Assembly: GCF_032271945.1 (NCBI RefSeq)
Contig: NZ_CP130319.1
Location: forward strand, 265,001-329,000
DNA length: 64,000 bases
Direction: 5' to 3'
Origin: Paenibacillus sp. MBLB1832
Lineage (GTDB): Bacteria; Bacillota; Bacilli; Paenibacillales; NBRC-103111
The notes beneath the pieces are model-generated. The model did not search any database, was not told the DNA's origin, and worked only from the letters and a program-made list of their open reading frames with translations. The position numbers and the translations under genes are program-made. Below, piece by piece: positions 44,345 to 52,977 of the stretch; the first letter of the stretch is position 1, and each line of letters starts with the position of its first letter.

Positions 44345-44373
44345 TTGCTTTTCGGGTGGGATCTTGCTACAAT
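44345..44373 (+). promoter_or_regulatory. Sigma-A promoter of smpB
   Basis: TTGCTT at 44345-44350, 17 bases, TACAAT at 44368-44373, directly after the rnr stop and 58 bases before the smpB start. Confidence 0.65.
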
Positions 44374-44431
44374 AGGTTGCACAATTGTAGCAAGATTTGC
44401 CTGCATTTCGCGTGCGGGAGGAGGATCTCAC

Positions 44432-44914
44432 GTGGCAACCAAAAAGGCCGATGGCAAACTACTCGCCCAGAATAAAAAGGCGTCACACGACTATTTTATT
44501 GAAGATACGTATGAATGCGGACTTGTCCTGACCGGCACGGAGATCAAATCCTTACGGGCAGGAAAAGCCAATATCGGCGATAGCTTTTCGACGATCCGCA
44601 ATGGCGAAGCTTTTGTCCACAACATGCACATAAGCCCTTTCGAACAAGGGAACCGCAGCAATCCTGGGGATCCAACTCGGACGCGTAAGTTGCTGTTGAA
44701 GAAAGTGCAAATCGCCAAAATGCTAGGCCAAGCAAAGCAAGAAGGATACACACTCGTTCCTTTGAAAGTGTATATCCGCAACGGCTACGCGAAGCTTCTC
44801 ATCGGCATTGGTAAAGGGAAGAAGCAATTCGACAAGCGTGAATCCGCTGCCAAAAAAGACGCGCAACGCGATATTCAACGCGCACTCCGTGAGAAGCAGA
44901 AGATTGCTAGATAA
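44432..44914 (+). CDS. smpB: SsrA-binding protein SmpB
   Basis: A 160-residue tmRNA-binding protein that brings tmRNA to stalled ribosomes. Family motifs are [43 protein letters not shown] and the C-terminal basic tail [15 protein letters not shown] that occupies the mRNA channel. The start is GTG 44432, set by GGAGGAGG seven bases upstream; an earlier in-frame ATG at 44345 would translate the promoter. It lies just upstream of ssrA. Confidence 0.97.
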   Translation: MATKKADGKLLAQNKKASHDYFIEDTYECGLVLTGTEIKSLRAGKANIGDSFSTIRNGEAFVHNMHISPFEQGNRSNPGDPTRTRKLLLKKVQIAKMLGQAKQEGYTLVPLKVYIRNGYAKLLIGIGKGKKQFDKRESAAKKDAQRDIQRALREKQKIAR

Positions 44915-44979
44915 CTTGGTTGTATTGGCAGGTAACCCCTTAGCTTCCATGAACCTAGTGTTCCTATTTCTCGTACTTA

Positions 44980-44988
44980 TGGTATACT
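44980..44988 (+). promoter_or_regulatory. Extended -10 promoter of ssrA
   Basis: TGGTATACT fits an extended -10 about 94 bases before the mature tmRNA 5' end; the -35 is weak. Confidence 0.5.
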
Positions 44989-45081
44989 AATAACTGTGAC
45001 AAAGAGATTGCAAGTGTAACTTCGCTCGATCGCTTGTCCTTTCACCTTCAACGTCCGCATGGTCGGTTTCGAAGGCAATCC

Positions 45082-45442
45082 GGGGGTGTTCTTGGATTCG
45101 ACGGGGATAGTTTGAGCGCGGGTTGCGGGTAGTGGGGACGCGTCCACTCTAAAACGCTAAAGCCTATTAAATGGCAAACAAACACAACCTTACGCTTTAG
45201 CAGCTTAATAACCTGTTAGCGTGCTTCTACTCAGCATCGCCCATGTGACTGGGATAGGGGCTCAACGATAGTGGGATACGACGTTCGGTCTCCGCCTGGG
45301 GTCGACGTAAGAAGATAATCAGGCTGACCCAACGCATAGCCGGTTACGGGGCGCTGCTCGGGTGACATCAAAACTGTGACTACACCCGTAGATGCCTGTG
45401 TGGCAATATTTTCGGACAGGGGTTCGACTCCCCTCACCTCCA
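45082..45442 (+). ncRNA. ssrA: tmRNA (SsrA)
   Basis: A 361-base transfer-messenger RNA. The 5' GGGGGTG pairs with CACCTCC at the 3' end; the T-arm GGGTTCGACTCCC and the 5' TTGGATTCGACGGGG are typical. CCA is not encoded. The tag reading frame at 45173-45208 gives GKQTQPYALAA followed by TAATAA; the ALAA end is the ClpXP signal. It rescues stalled ribosomes with SmpB. Confidence 0.97.
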
Positions 45443-45453
45443 TAAAAGTACAG

Positions 45454-45476
45454 AGACACTCTTCGGGGTGTCTTTT
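45454..45476 (+). terminator. Intrinsic terminator after tmRNA
   Basis: AGACACTC-TTCG-GGGTGTCT stem followed by TTTT. Confidence 0.85.
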
Positions 45477-45487
45477 GTGTGCGCACA

Positions 45488-45523
45488 GCAGAGCAATCTT
45501 AAGGGTTCAAGTCCCCAACGGCG
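45488..45523 (+). other. tRNA-like 3' fragment downstream of ssrA
   Basis: AGAGCAA, then GGGTTCAAGTCCC followed by an ACGGC acceptor-like end, look like the D-arm and T-arm remains of a tRNA (compare tRNA-Thr at 3784). No complete cloverleaf forms. It may be the scar of an integration event next to ssrA; weak evidence. Confidence 0.35.
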
Positions 45524-45638
45524 AAGGCAGTAGTAGCTATAGCTTAAGGCAAGGATGTCGAATACAGTAGCTGGAAATCTATATACAAGATATCATTTAT
45601 ACGATAGATTACTCTTAACATAATTTGTTTGGACACGG

Positions 45639-45687
45639 AAGCACCTTGCACGCGGAATATTTATTTCGCATGCATGGTGCTTTTTTG
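45639..45687. terminator. Terminator-like hairpin before the orphan gene
   Basis: AAGCACC pairs with GGTGCTT, with inner pairing of GCACGCG-type bases, followed by six T. What it terminates is not clear. Confidence 0.6.
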
Positions 45688-45708
45688 TCTGCATGGAGGA
45701 GTATGAGG

Positions 45709-46334
45709 ATGTATGCAAAAGTTGAAATACCCAAGAGAGTGACGGAAAAGTGGCTAGACAAAGCGTTCGCACCTCTTAGGGATTATTTGCAGAAGCACTA
45801 TGCGGATAAAGAGAAGGAAATCATGAGTTGGATGTCATTTAAGGGGAATTGGGATAATGGATCGAACGAACGGTAAGTAAAAAGAAGGCAACTGTTTTCC
45901 ACGATGAATTGAGGATGTTTCTGCATCATGTTTGGGGACCACTAATCAATTTTGATTTCAGCGACTTGAAGGTGGGGTATCCATTGAAGGGATCAGGATC
46001 ACCTTTTTGTTTGTATGTGTATCCCTCCCGTTTACGCAAGTTAGTCGCGTTTCAATTTGTTGGCGACGAAATCGTGAAGTGTACTTGCAGTTTGGGACAA
46101 TATCAAAAATTTGAACGCAGTGATCGGGATTTCACTTATCAAGGATGGCATCTTACGACGCTTATTTCGGAGTTTCTGATGTTTGAACCGGATATTTCGA
46201 TACCGAAAAAAGTTGTAGAGAAAGGAATTGAGTTGGCGGACTGGCGAATTAATGATGATGTCGAGTTTGTGATTTCCCCAACTTTGCTGAAGATGCTGGA
46301 AAAGGTAGAGCGAGAGGAGAAGGATGGGGAGTAG
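45709..46334 (+). pseudogene. Orphan gene broken by a frameshift, function unknown
   Basis: Two ORFs that read as one protein of about 208 residues if one base is restored. The first runs from ATG 45709 (MYAKVEIPKRVTEKW, with GGAGGA 8 bases upstream) and stops at 45876. The second frame opens just after 45857 and reads WIERTVSKKKATVFHDELRM on to 46334. Joining at GNWDN/WIERT near 45856 needs a single inserted T (GATAATGG for GATAATTGG). No known family is recognised; it is soluble, with no signal or membrane segment. It lies in the accessory-looking stretch after ssrA. Could be a real pseudogene or a sequencing error. Confidence 0.6.
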
Positions 46335-46545
46335 CTAAAAAGCGGGAAAGTCAATGGCACATGACAGGCCATTTTATCGTAGGGATTCATTGTTGCTAGC
46401 TATGATGTTCATGCAGACACTGTTCTGCTAATATAGGATGTAATTAACTAAAGGTTTTTAGAGTCTGAAAAAAGGAAATTATAGAGGAGAGAAGAAGACC
46501 GTTATCTTGGATGAGCGGTCTATTTCTATTGAACGGAGATGCCTA

Positions 46546-48366
46546 ATGAGGGTAAGTATGATGTGGAATCGGAAGTCACTAAGTAAGCTCAGTCTGCGAT
46601 ATAAAATTTTGTGTATTTTTCTGTTGTTCATTGCGGTACCCCTGAGCATACAGGGCATAATAACGTACTATGACTTCTCGAGTTCCATGAAACTGAAGAC
46701 GGCTGATTACGCTGGGCAAATAACGGATCAAATCAACCAGAATTTAGACAGGACTTTCACGGAGCTGCAGAGGTTGTCCTTGGTTCCGTTGTATGACGCT
46801 CAAGTGGTTGCTATTTTACAAAAATACAATCTGAAAATTAACGTCAATACGCGACCCACCTTTGAGGAATTGGACAAAATGTCTCTCTATATTGCCGGGT
46901 CTGCGTACAATCGACCTGAACTTCACGGCATTCATATTATCGCGGGAAACGGATATGTTTTTACGAATGTGGATCCTTCCTTAATTAAACCGTACTTGGA
47001 TGTATCTCGGGAAGAATGGTACCAGCGTGCGGTCAAAGCGGATGGAGCCTGGACGCTGATTCCACAGCACCAACCGTCGTATTATGTCAATCCGTTAACA
47101 ACGGTGTCTGTCGCGCGTTTGCTTCGTGATCAGACGACCAGTCAGGCGCTCGGCGTAATTATCATTGATATGAAGCTGGACTTTTTTCGCAGTATTTTAT
47201 CCAAAGTGAAATTTGAGGAGGAAGGCAGTCTGCTTGTCGTCAATGGGGCGAATGAGTTGGTGTTCGAAGAGAGTCGCGGGGCATTGGCGCCTGGCATGAA
47301 CGGTGTGCTGCAAGGGACGAGTTGGACCGGGAACGGTGTTCATCAAATGAGGATCAACGCCGAAACCTATATGGTCATTAGGAATGTTTCGGATTATTCC
47401 GGATTGAAGGTAGTTAGTTTTATTCCAGTAGGTGCGTTGCTGAAGGAAACGAAGGATCTGCGCAATTTTACACTGATTTTGGCAGCGGGGTGCCTGGTTG
47501 TGGCGGGGCTGTTAGCCTTCTATTTCGCATATCAACTGAGTCGACCGCTTCTCAAGCTGAAGCAAAAGATGCTCCTGGTGCAGAACGGGAACTTTCATCA
47601 TCGCGTTCCTATTGAGACGCAGGACGAATTCGGGCAGCTCGGAATCGGGTTTAACCGGATGGTAGAAGAAATTGAGCGCTTGGTCAATGAGGTGTATGTA
47701 ATTGGTCTGCGGGAGAAAGAGGCCGAACTGGTTGCGCTTCAAAGCCAGATTAATCCTCACTTTATTTATAATACATTGGAATCCATTAATATGATGGCGG
47801 TGCAGAAGGGCGTCCATGAAGTGTCTGACATGGTGAGTGCTTTAGGAAGAATGCTTCGCTATACCGTTGACCGAGCAGATCGGTTTGTCAGACTAGAAGA
47901 GGAATGGCAGTTCGTTCAATCATATGTCAAAATCCAACAACTTCGATACGGTGAAAGACTGCTGGCCGTTTTTGATATGGAAGAAGAGGCATCCCTGCAG
48001 CATTGCCTAGTTCCAAAGCTTCTTCTTCAGCCATTGGTGGAAAACGCGATTTATCACGGACTTGACAGCTTGGAGAGGGGCGGGACGATTTGGGTTTCTG
48101 CCGCACAACATGACAATGACCTCCTGCTGATGGTGAGGGACGATGGGACTGGCATGAAGGATGAACACATACAGCAGTTAAAGACTTCCATTCATTTACC
48201 GCTGCTGAAGGAAGGAACGAACCGCGGTATGGCTTTGCGCAATATTTATCAAAGATTGGCCTTGCTGTACCCGGGAGCTTTCGAGCTGGATATTGACGCA
48301 AGTGACGGAGAAGGTACAGCTGTGACGATTATCATTCCGCTAAAGGAAAGGAACGATGGAGCATGA
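46546..48366 (+). CDS. YesM-type sensor histidine kinase
   Basis: A 606-residue membrane kinase. First TM near residues 17-38 (ILCIFLLFIAVPLSIQGI), an extracellular Cache-like sensor of about 260 residues, second TM near 308-330 (LILAAGCLVVAGLLAFYF), HAMP, the phospho-acceptor His in SQINPHFIYNTLESIN (about residue 405), and an ATPase domain (LVENAIYHGL, DDGTGM, GMALRNIYQRL). This family senses carbohydrates outside the cell in Paenibacillus. The start at 46546 is set by GGAG seven bases upstream. The stop overlaps the regulator start (ATGA). Confidence 0.95.
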   Translation: MRVSMMWNRKSLSKLSLRYKILCIFLLFIAVPLSIQGIITYYDFSSSMKLKTADYAGQITDQINQNLDRTFTELQRLSLVPLYDAQVVAILQKYNLKINVNTRPTFEELDKMSLYIAGSAYNRPELHGIHIIAGNGYVFTNVDPSLIKPYLDVSREEWYQRAVKADGAWTLIPQHQPSYYVNPLTTVSVARLLRDQTTSQALGVIIIDMKLDFFRSILSKVKFEEEGSLLVVNGANELVFEESRGALAPGMNGVLQGTSWTGNGVHQMRINAETYMVIRNVSDYSGLKVVSFIPVGALLKETKDLRNFTLILAAGCLVVAGLLAFYFAYQLSRPLLKLKQKMLLVQNGNFHHRVPIETQDEFGQLGIGFNRMVEEIERLVNEVYVIGLREKEAELVALQSQINPHFIYNTLESINMMAVQKGVHEVSDMVSALGRMLRYTVDRADRFVRLEEEWQFVQSYVKIQQLRYGERLLAVFDMEEEASLQHCLVPKLLLQPLVENAIYHGLDSLERGGTIWVSAAQHDNDLLLMVRDDGTGMKDEHIQQLKTSIHLPLLKEGTNRGMALRNIYQRLALLYPGAFELDIDASDGEGTAVTIIIPLKERNDGA

Positions 48367-49121
48367 TGACCATACTGCTTGTGGAGGACGAAGAGGTCAT
48401 ACGCAAAGGTCTGGTGAACCTGATCGGGCAAGTGAGCAGCGATTTTACGGTTGTCTATGAAGCCGCTCACGGACGGGAAGCACTTGACTATCTAGCGAGG
48501 AATGTTCCTGATGTGCTCATCACAGACATTCGAATGCGCGAAATGGACGGACTGGAGCTCATTGCCAAGGTGAGGGAGCAGCATGCGGATATGCAGATTA
48601 TCATTATTAGCGGCTATGGCGATTTCGCTTATGCTCAGAAGGCCTTGCGCCTCGGTGTTTCGGATTATTTGCTGAAGCCAATTGACCGTATGATGCTGGT
48701 GACAGCCTTGGATAAAATTCACGGAAAGCATTCCAAAAATAAACCAGAGCATGCCGAGTTGGATTCGGAGGAAGGTAAAGAAGGTAAAGAAGGAGAGGGC
48801 CGGAGAGCCATCCGTAAAGTGAAGGAGTACATTCAATCGCATCCAGAAGGTGATCTGCGCCTTCAAGTGCTTGCGGACCATATTCATCTGAATCCAGCGT
48901 ACCTTAGTCAGTTGTTTAAACAAGATACGGGGCTTAACTTGTCGGATTATATTACAGAAATGAGAATGGCGAGAGCGAAGTTGCTGCTGGCGACAACGGA
49001 TCTGAAGATCTATGACGTAGCCAGATTATCCGGGTACCAAAGCCCGAAGCATTTCATGCTGGTGTTCAAAAGCCAGGTAGGGACGACGCCAGGTGCGTAT
49101 CGTGAAGAATGCGGACAATAA
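48363..49121 (+). CDS. YesN-type response regulator, AraC HTH
   Basis: A 252-residue regulator. The receiver domain has Asp55 (LITDIRMREMDG), the acidic pair EDE at the start and LLKPID. The C-terminal AraC DNA-binding domain has two HTH units (LQVLADHIHLNPAYLSQLFK; IYDVARLSGYQSPKHFMLVF). It is the partner of the kinase before it and probably activates the transporter genes that follow 108 bases later. Confidence 0.96.
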   Translation: MMTILLVEDEEVIRKGLVNLIGQVSSDFTVVYEAAHGREALDYLARNVPDVLITDIRMREMDGLELIAKVREQHADMQIIIISGYGDFAYAQKALRLGVSDYLLKPIDRMMLVTALDKIHGKHSKNKPEHAELDSEEGKEGKEGEGRRAIRKVKEYIQSHPEGDLRLQVLADHIHLNPAYLSQLFKQDTGLNLSDYITEMRMARAKLLLATTDLKIYDVARLSGYQSPKHFMLVFKSQVGTTPGAYREECGQ

Positions 49122-49167
49122 GTTCTAGAAATTCTGTACCAAATCTAAAGATTGCGTGATTTCTTTA

Positions 49168-49181
49168 AGAATGCGCTTTCA
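49168..49181. promoter_or_regulatory. Candidate catabolite-responsive element (cre)
   Basis: AGAATGCGCTTTCA matches the CcpA consensus TGWNANCGNTNWCA except for positions 1 and 5. It lies 49 bases upstream of the solute-binding gene and next to a possible -10 (TAAAAT at 49183). CcpA control would fit a sugar importer. Confidence 0.45.
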
Positions 49182-49229
49182 CTAAAATAAAAGACAGCAA
49201 GAACATTACACACACAGGGGGATAACAAT

Positions 49230-50525
49230 TTGAAAAAACTGACGCTAATTGCTCTTACTTGTCTTGTGACAGCGGTTTCAGCAGGATGTGGAAATACCAA
49301 TTCTGATTCCAAGACAGCCGGCAGTTCCGACAAACCGGTCGAACTGAAGTTCGTTACGTGGGGGAACCAAGCCCATATGGATTTGCTCAAGACGCTGACA
49401 GATAAGTACACCGCTCAGCATCCGAATGTCAAAGTCAACCTGGAGTCCATTCCGTTCGCGGACTATCAACAGAAAATATCCGTGCTAGCGGCGGGGCGGG
49501 AGTTGCCAGACTTGGCTTGGGCCGCAGAACGTATGGTTCCTCAATTCATGGCGAACGGCATTCTCGAGGATGTATCCGATTTCAAGAATGACAAGACCTT
49601 TAATATGGATGATTTGATCCCGTCCACCTTGGATTTGTTCCGCAAAGATGGCAAATTGTACGGCATCCCGTTCTCAACGCCGCCAAGCGTGATGTTCTAT
49701 AACCAGGATCTTTTTGCTAAAGCGGGACTTCAATCACCTAATGAATTGGCCAAGCAAGGCAAATGGACGTGGGAAGAATTCATGAAATCGGCAAAAGCAT
49801 TGTCCAGCGGCAGCGGCGCTAATAAAGTGTACGGCGCGAACTTTTTCCGGGATTGGAAAACGTGGATTCTGCTTTCCTCCTACTCCTGGTCGCAGGGAAG
49901 TGGTCCATTTAATAAGGATATGACTGAGTTTACATGGAACGATAAGTACGGTGTGGATACGTTAAAAATGCTGCAAACCATGATGTTTACGGACGGTTCC
50001 CACCCGAAAGCAGGCGAGCAAGTCAGCTTTGAAACGGGCAAAATAGCGATGTTCTTCGATGTCTACAGCTATGTATCGAAAGCACGTACAATCAAGGACT
50101 TCAAATGGAGCATCGCCCCTATGCCGTCCGGTCCAAAGGGATCTGTTCCAATGCTGGGTCAAGCGGGATACGTCGTGTTCAAAGAAAGCAAGCATCCGAA
50201 GGAAGCTAAGGACTTGATGAAATTCCTTGCTAGTCAGGAAGGTGTTCAGGCGACGTCCACGTACTTCGTGCCTCCGCGTAAATCCGTGCTTAACTCTGAC
50301 GCGTTCTTGAATCAGCCTGGCAATCCGGATGTTGCCGCGATTAAGCAATCTGTCATTGACGAGATGCCAAAAGCAAGAATGCAGCCAGGCCATGTACAGT
50401 GGCAAAAAATAGACACCGAGATTTTGGCTGGCTTTGATCAACTATTTGGCCAAGCGGCTCAGCCCGAACAAATCGTGAAAAATATGGAGCAGAAGGTGAC
50501 GCCGCTTCTGAAGGCGAAGCCATGA
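49230..50525 (+). CDS. ABC importer solute-binding lipoprotein, sugar type
   Basis: A 431-residue family 1 extracellular solute-binding protein. The lipoprotein signal ends TAVSAGCGN with lipid-accepting Cys20. The body has features of carbohydrate binders (KFVTWGN, LPDLAWAAERMVPQFMANG, KDGKLYGIPFSTPPSVMFYN, GQAGYVVFKESKHP). The substrate is not evident. The next gene starts within its stop (ATGA). The permeases follow; no ATPase is in the operon, so MsmX at 9343 is the likely motor. Confidence 0.93.
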   Translation: MKKLTLIALTCLVTAVSAGCGNTNSDSKTAGSSDKPVELKFVTWGNQAHMDLLKTLTDKYTAQHPNVKVNLESIPFADYQQKISVLAAGRELPDLAWAAERMVPQFMANGILEDVSDFKNDKTFNMDDLIPSTLDLFRKDGKLYGIPFSTPPSVMFYNQDLFAKAGLQSPNELAKQGKWTWEEFMKSAKALSSGSGANKVYGANFFRDWKTWILLSSYSWSQGSGPFNKDMTEFTWNDKYGVDTLKMLQTMMFTDGSHPKAGEQVSFETGKIAMFFDVYSYVSKARTIKDFKWSIAPMPSGPKGSVPMLGQAGYVVFKESKHPKEAKDLMKFLASQEGVQATSTYFVPPRKSVLNSDAFLNQPGNPDVAAIKQSVIDEMPKARMQPGHVQWQKIDTEILAGFDQLFGQAAQPEQIVKNMEQKVTPLLKAKP

Positions 50526-51226
50526 GCCGGCTTCGTACAGCATTAGGGAAGGAAGGGCTCCAATTGCTAGTCAGCTTGCCGTCGAACGACGTCGAGCTGG
50601 CTAAGGCAGCCCTGGCGGAAGGAGCAGACGGGCTGAAGGTGCATATGAACGTAAGCCACAGAGCAAGCGGCAACAGCTTTGGACCGCTTGGTCACTATGA
50701 GGCTACGTTTCAGGAAATCCGTTCGCTTTATGAAGGGCCGTTCGGGATTGTTCCTGGAGGTGCCATGGCAGAGGTGAAGCGGGATGAAATCGAGAAGCTG
50801 CCAGCACTCGGTGTGGACTTCTTCTCCATCTATGCCCATCATATGTCTACGTTCCTGTTGGGAGCTAAGGGTCTTTCCAAGACGTTCGCAACGGACCCAG
50901 CCTTTGACTTGAAGCTGGTGGAGGGGGCCAAGGCATTTGGTATGGATGCCTTGGAGGCTTCCATCATTCCTGGTGATGAATACGGATCACCGCTTCATTT
51001 TGGAGATTTAATGAAATATCGCTTTCTCGTACAGCATGCCAGGGTGCCTGTCATCGTACCGTCCCAGCGCAAGCTGACTCCCGAGGACGTTCCTGCGCTT
51101 AGCGAGTGTGGCGTTAAGGCACTCCTGATTGGAGCCGTGGTCACAGGGCGAAGTAAAGAAGGCATTCAAAGAGCGGTCTCCGCTTTTCGAGAAGCTATAG
51201 ACAGGACATCAGGAGGGAGCTTATGA
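50522..51226 (+). CDS. Unrecognised barrel-like protein in the sugar-importer operon
   Basis: A 234-residue cytosolic protein that I do not assign to a family. Alternating short strands and helices (LQLLVSLPSND, ADGLKVHMNVSHRAS, GPFGIVPGGAMAEV, GVDFFSIYAHHM, VPVIVPSQRKLTPEDV, VKALLIGAVVTGRSKEGI) suggest a (beta-alpha)8 barrel, with a C-terminal phosphate-site-like ALLIGAVVTG as in NanE or indole-glycerol-phosphate-type enzymes. It overlaps both neighbours by 4 bases (ATGA), so it is strictly co-translated. Perhaps an epimerase, isomerase or aldolase for the imported compound. Confidence 0.8.
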   Translation: MSRLRTALGKEGLQLLVSLPSNDVELAKAALAEGADGLKVHMNVSHRASGNSFGPLGHYEATFQEIRSLYEGPFGIVPGGAMAEVKRDEIEKLPALGVDFFSIYAHHMSTFLLGAKGLSKTFATDPAFDLKLVEGAKAFGMDALEASIIPGDEYGSPLHFGDLMKYRFLVQHARVPVIVPSQRKLTPEDVPALSECGVKALLIGAVVTGRSKEGIQRAVSAFREAIDRTSGGSL

Positions 51227-52119
51227 CAAACAAGAAAGTTAACCGGTTATCCAGAGAAGCCAATCTAACCGGTTGGCTTTTCGTTTCCCCCATGGTTCTA
51301 GGTTTCATTCTGTTACTGCTCGTTCCTTTGCTAACCGCCTTCTATATGAGCTTAACCGATTGGCCTCTGCTCGGAGAAGCGAGGTTCATAGGGTTCGATA
51401 ATTACGCAACCATTATGTCAGATGCGGATTTCTGGAAGGTGCTCGGCAATACGCTCGCGTTCGCGGCTGGCCTCGTTCCGCTGAATATCGTGCTGGCGCT
51501 GCTGCTGGCGCTGCTGCTTTCCAAGAACTTTGCCGGGATGGGATGGTTCCGAACGGCTATATTCGTACCTGTGATGACCTCCCTCATTGTTTGGTCCATT
51601 GTATGGAAATACATGTTTGCTACGGATTCTGGATTTATTAATCAAGTTCTGCAGGTTATTGGTATTCAAGGCCCAGCGTGGCTGTATAATCCCAATTTGG
51701 CGATGCCAGCCGTAATCGTCACCAGTGTGCTGAAGAACGTGGGGCTGAACATGGTGCTCTTTATTGCCGCTCTTCAACAGGTGCCCGTTCATCTTTATGA
51801 GGCTGCGAAAATTGACGGATCAGGCAGAACGAGAACCTTTTTTCAAGTTACCATTCCGATGATTACCCCAACCATTTTTCTTACGGTCATTATGACGATT
51901 ATTGGTTCCTTAAAGGTGTTCGGTCAAATCTATGTCATGACCCAAGGCGGTCCAAGCGGCAGCACGAAGGTATTGGTCTATTACATTTGGGAAAAGGCTT
52001 TCAAGCTATATGAATTCGGCTATGCATCTTCGTTGGCGTATATCTTGTTCTTTATCGTGATGGGGTTAACCTTGGTTCAGTGGCAGCTTAGAAAGAGGTG
52101 GGTATTCCATGAAAACTAA
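51223..52119 (+). CDS. ABC sugar permease 1 (MalF/UgpA type)
   Basis: A 298-residue inner-membrane permease with six predicted TM segments, starting LFVSPMVLGFILLLLVPLL, and the EAA loop VHLYEAAKIDGSGRTRTFFQ that docks on the ATPase. It overlaps the barrel gene at its start and permease 2 by 11 bases at its end. AGGAGGGAG before the ATG. Confidence 0.95.
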   Translation: MTNKKVNRLSREANLTGWLFVSPMVLGFILLLLVPLLTAFYMSLTDWPLLGEARFIGFDNYATIMSDADFWKVLGNTLAFAAGLVPLNIVLALLLALLLSKNFAGMGWFRTAIFVPVMTSLIVWSIVWKYMFATDSGFINQVLQVIGIQGPAWLYNPNLAMPAVIVTSVLKNVGLNMVLFIAALQQVPVHLYEAAKIDGSGRTRTFFQVTIPMITPTIFLTVIMTIIGSLKVFGQIYVMTQGGPSGSTKVLVYYIWEKAFKLYEFGYASSLAYILFFIVMGLTLVQWQLRKRWVFHEN

Positions 52120-52963
52120 CGGAGGGATGCTCCGTGCAAGCCATATAGAGCGAGGGCTCCATTATAGCGTTCTAACGGTAATTTCGTTATTTATGATGGT
52201 GCCTTTCCTATGGATGGTTTCCACTTCCTTAAAGGAACCAGCGAAAATATTCGTGTTTCCACCCGAATTACTGCCCTCGCCGGTGCGTTGGGCCAATTAT
52301 TCCGAAGTGCTGAAGACTATCCCTTTTCATCTGTTTTATTTCAATAGCGTGTATATTGCCATATTGGTTACAGCTGGTACCGCATTCTTCGCCTCTCTTG
52401 CTGGGTATGCATTTGCGAGAATTGAGTTTAAGGGGCGTCATGTTGTCTTCTTACTGTTACTCAGTACAATGATGATTCCGAATGAGGTAACGGCCATTCC
52501 GATGTTCCTTTTTATGCGAGAACTGGGCTGGATTAATACCCACTTGCCTCTCATCATTTTGCCCATCTTCGGGGCGGGCGGGGTGTTTGCGGTATTCATT
52601 ATGCGGCAATTTTTTATTAGTGCACCGAAGGAATTGGAAGAAGCGGCGATGATCGACGGCTGCAGCCGATGGAGAACCTACTGGAACATTATGCTCCCTT
52701 TAGCAAAACCGGCCGTGGCAACGTTGACGATTTTCACCTTTCTTACCGTGTGGAATGATTTCTTCGACCCGCTTATTTTCATTAATGCCCGTAAGCTGAT
52801 GACCTTGCCCTTGGCCCTTTCCCTGTTTACGGACGAAGCGGGTACGGCCTGGCATCATTTAATGAGTGCGTCGGTGATGGCGACGTTTCCCTTGCTAATC
52901 GTTTTTTTCTTCGCGCAAAAGCAGTTTATTGAAGGTGTATCCATGACAGGATTAAAGGAATAG
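52109..52963 (+). CDS. ABC sugar permease 2 (MalG/UgpE type)
   Basis: A 284-residue permease with six TM segments and the EAA loop KELEEAAMIDGCSRWRTYWN. The TGLKE C-terminus is typical of MalG-type carbohydrate permeases. It pairs with the permease at 51223. Confidence 0.95.
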   Translation: MKTNGGMLRASHIERGLHYSVLTVISLFMMVPFLWMVSTSLKEPAKIFVFPPELLPSPVRWANYSEVLKTIPFHLFYFNSVYIAILVTAGTAFFASLAGYAFARIEFKGRHVVFLLLLSTMMIPNEVTAIPMFLFMRELGWINTHLPLIILPIFGAGGVFAVFIMRQFFISAPKELEEAAMIDGCSRWRTYWNIMLPLAKPAVATLTIFTFLTVWNDFFDPLIFINARKLMTLPLALSLFTDEAGTAWHHLMSASVMATFPLLIVFFFAQKQFIEGVSMTGLKE

Positions 52964-52977
52964 GAGAGGTATCTACT

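Noticed and set aside
43115..44431. A 438-codon minus-strand ORF opposite the rnr tail
   Set aside because: It results from low-complexity GC-rich sequence of the tail; there is no start context or motif.
45231..45570. Short ORFs overlapping tmRNA
   Set aside because: They overlap the mature tmRNA; only the tag frame is real.
46496..46521. Terminator or riboswitch before the YesM-type gene (AGACCG/CGGTCT hairpin)
   Set aside because: The stem is only 6 bp with a long loop and no proper T-run; not enough to call.
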